Of a stretch of DNA of 7,393 nucleotides, positions 1-4,247 are shown one piece after another (position 1 is the stretch's first letter; every line of letters starts with the position of its first letter). Below the pieces are notes generated by a model, which searched no databases, was not told the DNA's origin, and saw only the letters and a program-made list of their open reading frames with translations. The position numbers were made by a program, and so were the translations under genes. Source of the DNA: Methanothermococcus okinawensis (lineage in GTDB: Archaea; AGJL01; Methanococci; Methanococcales; Methanococcaceae); the NCBI GenBank assembly GCA_015661585.1, contig DQVU01000137.1, forward strand, positions 1-7,393, given 5' to 3'.

Positions 1-137
1 ATCATGTTTATTCATCTCTCTATAGTCATGATTAAGAATAAATCATAATAACGGGAAATATTATAGAAATGTATAAAAATTATTAAAAAATAAAAATAAT
101 TAGAATAAAATAAAACTTTCTTAAAAAAATATAAAAA
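1..137. other. AT-rich non-coding stretch
   Basis: I see no gene, RNA gene or convincing promoter here. The DNA is almost entirely A/T. A TCATGATTAA word near 27 recurs near 205, and ATGATT (28-33) is mirrored by AATCAT (42-47), but such short AT-rich words can arise by chance. The stretch ends in an A-rich run that abuts the left terminal repeat of the element at 138. Confidence 0.5.
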
Positions 138-154
138 ACCTTAGTTCCCACCAA
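138..154 (+). repeat. Left terminal inverted repeat of element copy 1
   Basis: The sequence ACCTTAGTTCCCACCAA pairs with the reverse complement of 470-486, ACCCTAGTTCCCATCAA, differing at two positions. This G+C-containing word stands out from the surrounding A/T-only DNA. Confidence 0.65.
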
Positions 155-469
155 GTAGCGATTAAAAGAATAATGAAAATAATTATTAATTATTATAAAA
201 AAATCATGATTAAAATAATCAGTATAAAATCATATAAAAACTATTAAACATTCTAGGATCTTTATAATCACTTAGGTAAAAGGAGGAAATTCTGTTCCGA
301 TATCCACTGTATTAGAAGATCTTTAGAGGATCATTCTCCTTCAATCTTCTTTTTAAAATTTTTTGTATCTGGGATGATAGAAGTTTTTTATTTTTAATTT
401 TTTTCTTTATATTTTTTATTTTTATTATTTTTATAATCCTTAATCCTTATTATTTTTTAAACTATCCTA

Positions 470-486
470 TTGATGGGAACTAGGGT
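470..486 (-). repeat. Right terminal inverted repeat of element copy 1
   Basis: Read on the minus strand this is ACCCTAGTTCCCATCAA. It matches the left end at 15 of 17 positions. It matches the two ends of copy 2 (2813-2829, and 3159-3175 read in reverse) at 13 of 17 each, so all four ends fit one consensus. Confidence 0.65.
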
Positions 487-520
487 AATAAAAAATAATA
501 AAAATAAACGAAGAAGAAAT
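487..520 (-). terminator. Possible terminator downstream of the SPFH gene
   Basis: Read on the minus strand, this stretch is a series of T-runs interrupted by single A residues, starting about 90 bp after the SPFH stop codon. Archaeal intrinsic termination commonly uses such oligo-T tracts without a hairpin. The whole region is AT-rich, so the call is weak. The remaining DNA between 520 and 609 shows nothing else. Confidence 0.3.
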
Positions 521-609
521 AACCCTTTTTAACTGCTTTTTGTTTTTGATTTCTTTATTTTTTAATTTTTATCATAATTATTATTTTTTATCGAGATCCT
601 CGATTAACT

Positions 610-1428
610 CTATTTACTCTCTTCCCTACTCTTCAGTAGATTCTTAGCAACATCCAACACACTCTCAGATATAACGAACTTACTATTATCCTTGAGTACC
701 GTATTGGCAACCTCGAGAGCCTTGTAGAGTTGAGCCTCATTTTTAAAGTACTGCTGTGCAGCCTCTGCAACTATCTTTATAGCCTTTGCCTGTCCCTCAG
801 CCTCGATCCTTAAACTTTCAGCAACTCCCTCTGCCTTCAATATCTTACTCTGTTTCTCCCCTTCTGCCTCAAGGATCGCAGCCCTCTTTAACCTCTCAGC
901 CTTCATCTGCTGAGTCATGGCATTTTTAATATCCTCTGGAGGTTCTATCTCCCTAAGTTCTACCTTCTCAACTCTGACACCCCAGGCATCTGTATCCCTA
1001 TCTAAGGTTTCTAACAACTTCGAGTTTATATACTCTCTCTTATTTAATACCTCGTCTAACTCCATACTACCTATGATAGCCCTAAGTGTTGTCTGGGCAA
1101 GGTTTATTATGGCGTACTCATAATCTTGAACCTCTAAAAGTGCTCTCTTTACATCTACAACCCTGTAATAGACAACTGCATCTATTGAAACTGTTGCATT
1201 ATCCTTTGTAATCATCTCCTGAGGTGGTATATCTATAACCTTAGTCCTCATATCTACCTTTACAGGGTACTCTATAAAGGGTATTATTATATTTACTCCA
1301 GGATGCAGTAATCCAGACACCTTTCCCAGTCTAAATACCAATCCAGATTCATACTGGTTTATTATAACCACAGATTTTATAACTATATATAGAACAATTA
1401 AACCTATTATTAGCCAGAACCAACTCAT
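610..1428 (-). CDS. Stomatin-like SPFH-domain membrane protein
   Basis: This is a 272-residue stomatin/prohibitin-family (SPFH) protein. An N-terminal hydrophobic segment (about residues 3-23) anchors it in the membrane. The SPFH domain follows (about 24-180), with the family-typical stretches QYESGLVFRLGK and HPGVNIIIPF and the segment IPPQEMITKDNATVSIDAVVYYRV. Residues 172-228 form an Ala/Glu/Lys-rich helix with repeated EAEG-like units, predicted to be a coiled coil. Family members oligomerise into membrane rings or microdomains and often act with a membrane protease of the NfeD/STOPP type. No such partner gene lies next to it here, so its client is unknown. The start is supported by a GGGGAGTGA site just upstream (minus strand, near 1434-1442). 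It is transcribed divergently from trm5b across a shared 98-bp region. The family assignment is firm and the cellular role is not. Confidence 0.93.
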   Translation of the reverse strand: MSWFWLIIGLIVLYIVIKSVVIINQYESGLVFRLGKVSGLLHPGVNIIIPFIEYPVKVDMRTKVIDIPPQEMITKDNATVSIDAVVYYRVVDVKRALLEVQDYEYAIINLAQTTLRAIIGSMELDEVLNKREYINSKLLETLDRDTDAWGVRVEKVELREIEPPEDIKNAMTQQMKAERLKRAAILEAEGEKQSKILKAEGVAESLRIEAEGQAKAIKIVAEAAQQYFKNEAQLYKALEVANTVLKDNSKFVISESVLDVAKNLLKSREESK

Positions 1429-1470
1429 TATCTCACTCCCCTTAGAGTAATTATTATTATGATATTAATT

Positions 1471-1487
1471 TATTATTATAAAATATT
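1471..1487. promoter_or_regulatory. Overlapping divergent TATA boxes for SPFH gene and trm5b
   Basis: TTATAAAAT (1476-1484) reads as a TATA box on the plus strand and, as ATTTTATAA, on the minus strand. With the usual archaeal spacing of about 26 bp, transcripts would begin near 1506 rightward (leader about 21 nt to ATG 1527) and near 1454 leftward (leader about 25 nt to ATG 1428). A second plus-strand candidate, TTATAAATAT near 1499, would start transcription almost at ATG 1527. The position is inference from spacing. Confidence 0.4.
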
Positions 1488-1517
1488 ATGGTAACTGTTA
1501 TAAATATATTAAAAATA

Positions 1518-1525
1518 TGGGATCC
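1518..1525 (+). promoter_or_regulatory. Ribosome binding site that decides the trm5b start
   Basis: TGGGATCC lies directly before ATG 1527 and resembles the GGTGATCC anti-SD complement seen in front of fwdG (5342-5350). The upstream in-frame ATG at 1488 has only A/T before it, and transcription from the TATA box at 1476 would begin downstream of it. Spacing to ATG 1527 is short, which is a weakness. Confidence 0.45.
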
Positions 1526-1526
1526 T

Positions 1527-2561
1527 ATGTACTGCTGTAAGGTATATAGGAAGGAAGGGGAAAGGATAAGAAAATACCTCTTAGATATAGGACTATTAAA
1601 TAGAGAGTACAAGATAAAGAGGGAGGGGGATTTTTTATACATACCCCTTATTAGAAGGTTAGAACCTACATTAGAGGAGGAGTTAAGATCCCTGTTTAGT
1701 AATATAGAGTTTTTAGAGTTAGAGAATGAGGAGTTTCAAAGGAGGAGATATGGTAAAAAGGAGATGAGTTTTAGAGATTATCTCCTTAATAACTTCAAGG
1801 AGGAGATAAAAAAAGGATTAGTATCACTCTCATACGATGTAATAGGGAGTATAGTTATACTTCAGATTTCTGAAGATGTAGATACAGAGACTAGAAAGGA
1901 GATTGGAGAAAATGCCTTAAAGCTAATACCCTCTGTTAAAACTGTCTTCAGGAAAAAGGGGAGTATTGAAGGGGATTACAGGATCCGTAAGTTGGAGTTG
2001 TTAGCTGGGGAGTACAACACCCTTACACTCTACAAGGAGAACGGTTATAGGTTATGGGTAGATGTGGAGAAGGTGTATTTTTCCCCTCGTTTAAGTTGGG
2101 AGAGGAAGAGGATAATGGAAAAGGTGTCTCCCAAGGATGTTGTAGTGGATATGTTCTGTGGTGTTGGACCCTTTTCCATAGCCTGTAGGAAGGCTAAGAA
2201 AGTGTATGCCATAGATATAAATCCCCATGCCATAGAACTACTTAAGAGAAATATAGAGTTAAACAGGGTTAAAGATAAGATTGTACCTATACTGGACGAT
2301 GTAAGGAATGTAGAGGTATCTGGAAACAGGGTGATCATGAATCTCCCTAAGTACTCCTACAAATTTGTAGATAAGGCGTTGGATATTGTGGAGGATGGAG
2401 GAGTTATTCACTACTATACAATAGGTAAAGATTTTAAAGATGCAGAGAGGGTATTTGAATCTAAATGTGATTACGAGATAGTGGGGAGGAGGATAGTTAA
2501 ATCCTATGCACCAAGGGAGTACGTTATAGTGTTGGATGTGAAGGTTAATAAACGAATCTGA
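1527..2561 (+). CDS. trm5b: tRNA (guanine37-N1)-methyltransferase, archaeal Trm5b
   Basis: This enzyme transfers methyl from S-adenosylmethionine to N1 of G37, next to the anticodon, which prevents +1 frameshifting. The 344-residue protein has an N-terminal domain (about 1-80), then the stretch FREYL-like to LISLSYDV (here SFRDYLLNNF and LVSLSYDVIG). The class-I methyltransferase fold includes DVVVDMFCGVGPFSIAC (204-220) and YAIDINPHAIELL, followed by the active-site stretch VIMNLPK (269-275) and the C-terminal SYAPREY. From memory of M. jannaschii Trm5b, residues R145, E185, D223, N265 and P267 correspond here to R152, E192, D230, N272 and P274, a constant offset of 7. The open frame extends 13 codons upstream to ATG 1488. 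I prefer ATG 1527 because the M. jannaschii protein begins at the equivalent point and because of the ribosome site and TATA position. A Ser-Trp pair (190-191) precedes the catalytic Glu. Confidence 0.95.
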   Translation: MYCCKVYRKEGERIRKYLLDIGLLNREYKIKREGDFLYIPLIRRLEPTLEEELRSLFSNIEFLELENEEFQRRRYGKKEMSFRDYLLNNFKEEIKKGLVSLSYDVIGSIVILQISEDVDTETRKEIGENALKLIPSVKTVFRKKGSIEGDYRIRKLELLAGEYNTLTLYKENGYRLWVDVEKVYFSPRLSWERKRIMEKVSPKDVVVDMFCGVGPFSIACRKAKKVYAIDINPHAIELLKRNIELNRVKDKIVPILDDVRNVEVSGNRVIMNLPKYSYKFVDKALDIVEDGGVIHYYTIGKDFKDAERVFESKCDYEIVGRRIVKSYAPREYVIVLDVKVNKRI

Positions 2562-2595
2562 ATGATAAAAGGGAGACACCCATTCTCACATATTT

Positions 2596-2616
2596 ACCCT
2601 AATTTTATTTTTAGTA
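2596..2616 (+). terminator. Possible T-rich terminator of trm5b
   Basis: A T-rich tract (centred on TTTTATTTTTAG) lies about 40 bp after the trm5b stop. It fits an archaeal oligo-T termination signal, with no hairpin needed. Confidence is low because the region is generally AT-rich. Confidence 0.25.
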
Positions 2617-2682
2617 GCCCTAATTGGTGGTTATAAAGATAATGAATATAATATAAAATAACAATAGAAAATATCTTAGATG

Positions 2683-2727
2683 GGAGGTATTACTGTTTTA
2701 AACAAAACAACAACTTTAAAACTCCTC
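2683..2727. repeat. Hairpin-forming inverted repeat in gene-free DNA
   Basis: GTTTTAAA (2695-2702) and TTTAAAAC (2715-2722) are perfect 8-bp inverted arms around a 12-nt A/C-only loop. Outside them GAGG (2684-2687) can pair with CCTC (2724-2727) if a left-side bulge of seven bases is allowed. No open reading frame with a start codon follows the GGGAGG-like site. Function is unknown. It could be part of a transcript end, a protein site, or chance in AT-rich DNA. Confidence 0.35.
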
Positions 2728-2812
2728 TTTAGGATGTCTGAGTACTGGATAAACAGAGTGTAATCTTATTTTATTTTTTTTAATTTTTAAAATCAATCTC
2801 TTATTGTTTATT

Positions 2813-3175
2813 ATTCTAATTCCCATTAAAACAATAAAAAATAATAATTATAAAAAATAATTAAGGTAAAAAATAACAAAGAAGTTGTTTAAAAAATAAA
2901 AAACTCCTATTCACTTCAAATATAAATGTATATTCTCTCTATTTCCGAACATTGAAGGAGGGGGAATCTCCCTACAGGATTGATGTTATTTTTTAATTAC
3001 AACTGTCGGATAATTCCTTATCTCATGACGGAATTTCCATTTTATCCTAATGTTCAGGAAATATTATGAGGTAAAGGTATAGTTAATGGCTTATTTTTTT
3101 ATTAATTATCCTTTATTGAGATTTTTATAATTATTTTTTACTTATTTTAATTACTACTTTGATAGGATGTAGGTT
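2813..3175 (+). repeat. MITE-like element, copy 2 (about 363 bp, diverged, inverted relative to copy 1)
   Basis: This non-coding block is colinear with the reverse complement of 138-486. Shared blocks lie at 2891-2910, 2951-2960, 3031-3050 and 3144-3173, at nearly the same offsets as in copy 1 (the central interval is about 24 bp longer). Its ends, 2813-2829 and the reverse of 3159-3175, each match the copy 1 terminal repeat ACCCTAGTTCCCATCAA at 13 of 17 positions but each other at only 11 of 17, so this copy appears the more decayed. No clear target duplication is visible. With copy 1 it brackets the SPFH and trm5b genes in opposite orientation. The middle (2940-3063) is richer in G+C than its surroundings and can fold. 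The remaining gene-free DNA between 2562 and 2812 shows only the hairpin at 2683-2727. Confidence 0.55.
2940..3063 (+). other. Potential structured RNA or palindrome-closed core inside element copy 2
   Basis: TATTTCCGAACATT (2940-2953) and AATGTTCAGGAAATA (3049-3063) can form a 14-bp helix with one bulged A (3056). Inside lie an AGGG/CCCT-type hairpin (2959-2973) and a GATAA-TTCC-TTATC hairpin (3009-3022) with outer GTC/GAC pairs (3005-3007, 3027-3029). A T7 tract at 3094-3100 could end a transcript. I do not recognise it as a known RNA family. The closing helix is not preserved in copy 1, which argues against a conserved RNA of the element. Confidence 0.3.
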
Positions 3176-3177
3176 AA

Positions 3178-3235
3178 TTATCATTATTTTTAATTACAAA
3201 AAAGATTTATCATTATTTTTAATGAGCAAAAAGAC
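3178..3235. repeat. Two-unit direct repeat, 29-bp period, before the small membrane protein gene
   Basis: TTATCATTATTTTTAAT occurs identically at 3178-3194 and 3207-3223, followed both times by a similar tail ending in CAAAAA(A)GA. The repeat begins right after the end of element copy 2 and ends just before a TATA-like sequence at 3236-3243. That position suits either an upstream regulator site or a small tandem duplication. Only two units are present and there is no spacer/repeat alternation, so it is not a CRISPR. Confidence 0.5.
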
Positions 3236-3243
3236 ATATATAT
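3236..3243 (+). promoter_or_regulatory. TATA box for the small membrane protein gene
   Basis: ATATATAT follows an A-rich purine stretch (3225-3234) of the kind recognised by TFB. Expected transcription start is about 3266, giving a leader of about 47 nt to ATG 3313. TTATAATT near 3257 is an alternative that would start transcription near 3287, after the upstream ATG at 3280. Confidence 0.4.
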
Positions 3244-3312
3244 CAGTTTTTCCACGTTATAATTAAAGATAAAACTTGTATGGTAAAAACAAAAATTGGA
3301 GAGGGTGATATT

Positions 3313-3486
3313 ATGAATGTAAAATTAGATATTATAACCTTTAAAGATGATGAAAAAATTAAAGAAATTGATGAATTCTCAAAGGATCTAAAAAGACCCT
3401 ACAGAATGGACAATAAAATAAAAATACTAGCCTATATATTTAGTATATTGATCGTGATATCAACGTTGTTTAATATGGTACATTAA
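3313..3486 (+). CDS. Small hypothetical protein with a C-terminal membrane segment (57 aa)
   Basis: I do not recognise a family. The first 36 residues are hydrophilic and highly charged (many Asp, Glu and Lys, e.g. FKDDEKIKEIDEFSKDLKRPYR). They are followed by one hydrophobic helix (about 37-55, ILAYIFSILIVISTLF) and a two-residue tail, a layout like that of tail-anchored proteins with the N-terminus in the cytoplasm. I chose ATG 3313 because GAGGGTGAT (3301-3309) is a strong ribosome site at the right distance. An in-frame ATG at 3280 would add 11 residues but has no such site. It stands alone, with element DNA upstream and the fwd operon about 250 bp downstream on the same strand. The charge and hydrophobicity pattern suggest a real protein, not chance. 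Confidence 0.65.
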   Translation: MNVKLDIITFKDDEKIKEIDEFSKDLKRPYRMDNKIKILAYIFSILIVISTLFNMVH

Positions 3487-3520
3487 TTAGGGTTAAAAGG
3501 GTTAGATGTTAATACAATAA

Positions 3521-3533
3521 GGGGTCTTTTTTT
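3521..3533 (+). terminator. Oligo-T terminator after the small membrane protein gene
   Basis: GGGGTC followed by seven T residues (3527-3533) lies about 40 bp after the stop codon. A short G-rich stretch before a T-run is a good archaeal intrinsic termination signal and would separate this gene from the fwd operon. The remaining DNA to 3660 shows no gene. A GGAGGT near 3590 is not followed by a start codon and open frame. Confidence 0.45.
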
Positions 3534-3661
3534 GAGTAAGAAAAGTGATGATTCAATGGATTTATAATGAATAATCGTGATGGTTTTAGGAGGTTAAAGT
3601 AAGAAGGTTATTAGTAGTACATATCTATATCCACATATTTAAATGTATAAATATCTAAGAT

Positions 3662-3676
3662 GTTAATGTTACTAAC
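3662..3676. promoter_or_regulatory. Candidate operator 1, GTTA-N7-TAAC palindrome
   Basis: GTTAATGTTACTAAC has the same GTTA-N7-TAAC form as 3739-3753 and its centre is 77 bp upstream of that site. Both sites are also followed or preceded by related bases (ATGTTA on the left, CTAAC on the right). The pair flanks the two TATA candidates of the fwd operon, which suggests an operator bound by a dimeric regulator. I found no third full copy in the upstream gene-free DNA. Confidence 0.45.
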
Positions 3677-3715
3677 TCAAATATATATAATTTACTATTA
3701 ACTATAGAAAAAAAG

Positions 3716-3725
3716 ATATATAAAA
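3716..3725 (+). promoter_or_regulatory. Likely TATA box of the fwd operon
   Basis: ATATATAAAA is preceded by the purine run GAAAAAAAG, a good TFB element. A start about 26 bp downstream of its centre falls near 3746, inside operator 2. A second candidate, ATATATATAA at 3681-3690, would start transcription near 3711. The first has the better purine element. The second is the only one compatible with translation from ATG 3737. Confidence 0.4.
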
Positions 3726-3736
3726 TATTAAAAAGA

Positions 3737-3755
3737 ATGTTAGTTATGCTAACAT
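3737..3755. promoter_or_regulatory. Candidate operator 2, perfect 7-bp inverted repeat over the fwd start
   Basis: ATGTTAG (3737-3743) and CTAACAT (3749-3755) are perfect inverted arms around TTATG. Within it 3739-3753 has the GTTA-N7-TAAC form of operator 1. The left arm ATGTTAG recurs once more at 3764-3770. The site covers the first possible ATG of the lead gene and the predicted transcription start, a classic place for repression. Binding by the HTH protein encoded immediately downstream is inference. Confidence 0.55.
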
Positions 3756-4246
3756 TTGAACCCATGTTAGTGACATCCATGCCAGAGCATATCCTATCGG
3801 GGATCAAAGCCATAGTGGCGATGAAACTTAGAAGGGAGGGGAAATTACAGAAGGAGATAGCAGAATATCTGAATACAAATAGAACTGAGATCTCCCACTA
3901 TCTACAGGGAAGACATCCATCAAAGAAGGTATTAAAGGTGTCCGAGGAGATCTTAAAACTACCTCCTAAGTATGCAGTGATGATTATAAACTCCCTTAGT
4001 GATGATAAGGAGATCACATCGAGGATAATCAAGGTGTTATACAACGCCAGGGTAGAGGTAGAAAAGGATAAGTGTATCTTCTGTGGAGAGTGTTTAGAAT
4101 GTCCCTACAAAGCCATAGAGATGGACAGTAGTGGTACAGTTGTTGTTAATAACAACAGATGTAGAATATGTGGGAGATGTATATCCCTATGTCCAACAAC
4201 CGCCTTGAAGTTAGTATTTCTAAATAACAACAAAATGGGGGAATAA
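3737..4246 (+). CDS. HTH plus double [4Fe-4S] protein leading the fwd operon (FwdE/FwdH-position subunit or regulator)
   Basis: The open frame encodes up to 169 residues. Residues 16-60 resemble the XRE-type helix-turn-helix of archaeal COG2522-like regulators (IKAIVAMKL, then QKEIAEYLNTNRTEISHYLQGR). A helical linker (about 64-105) leads to a ferredoxin module with C113/C116/C119/C122 and C142/C145/C148/C152. The second motif is standard CX2CX2CX3CP, while the first is one residue short (CX2CX2CX2CP). The start is unresolved: ATGs lie at 3737, 3746, 3764 and 3779, none with a strong ribosome site. I give the outer limit but favour 3764 or 3779, because the palindrome and probable transcription start fall at 3737-3755. 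The stop is 1 bp from fwdF. From memory, the methanobacterial fwd operon also begins with a roughly 18-kDa two-cluster protein (called FwdE or FwdH). It could be an electron-transfer subunit, a redox-sensing repressor, or both. Confidence 0.85.
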   Translation: MLVMLTFEPMLVTSMPEHILSGIKAIVAMKLRREGKLQKEIAEYLNTNRTEISHYLQGRHPSKKVLKVSEEILKLPPKYAVMIINSLSDDKEITSRIIKVLYNARVEVEKDKCIFCGECLECPYKAIEMDSSGTVVVNNNRCRICGRCISLCPTTALKLVFLNNNKMGE

Positions 4247-4247
4247 A

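Larger units (their letters stand above)
138..486 (-). repeat. MITE-like element, copy 1 (349 bp, terminal inverted repeats)
   Basis: The element is bounded by 17-bp inverted repeats at 138-154 and 470-486 that match at 15 of 17 positions. It has no open reading frame. Its reverse complement shares colinear blocks with 2813-3175. These are 377-396 with 2891-2910 (18 of 20), 336-345 with 2951-2960 (10 of 10), 272-292 with 3031-3050 (an identical GAATTTCC followed by a closely similar tail), and 139-168 with 3144-3173 (19 of 30, 13 of the first 16). Order and spacing are kept apart from small indels. Short non-coding elements with terminal repeats are typically non-autonomous derivatives of transposons, but no parent transposase is visible, so that reading is inference. 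Flanking ATAAAAA at 131-137 and 488-494 could be a target duplication, but the region is too A-rich to be sure. Confidence 0.6.

Noticed and set aside
138..486. CRISPR leader of the long-repeat type known from M. jannaschii
   Set aside because: The length is roughly similar to that class, but no short repeats follow on either side of either copy, and the terminal inverted repeats fit a transposon-derived element better.
1..609. tRNA or other stable RNA gene
   Set aside because: No cloverleaf, T-loop or A-box-like G+C-rich segment could be found. The only G+C-containing words are the element ends and core.
917..1123. Plus-strand open frame inside the SPFH gene
   Set aside because: It is antisense to the conserved SPFH domain, lacks a ribosome site, and has no family resemblance.
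2045..2338. Minus-strand open frame inside trm5b
   Set aside because: It lies opposite a strongly conserved methyltransferase domain and has no recognisable motif or ribosome site. It is a shadow of the real gene.
3178..3235. CRISPR array
   Set aside because: Only two AT-rich units back to back, without unique spacers of regular length and without a palindromic repeat core. The 17-bp identity is better called a direct repeat.
3313..3486. SecE-like translocase subunit
   Set aside because: Size and a single C-terminal helix are vaguely similar, but I cannot see the conserved SecE pattern, so no function is assigned.
3548..3574. Eight-codon open frame upstream of the fwd operon as a leader peptide
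   Set aside because: It has no convincing ribosome site, lies upstream of the predicted fwd transcription start, and is too short to distinguish from chance.
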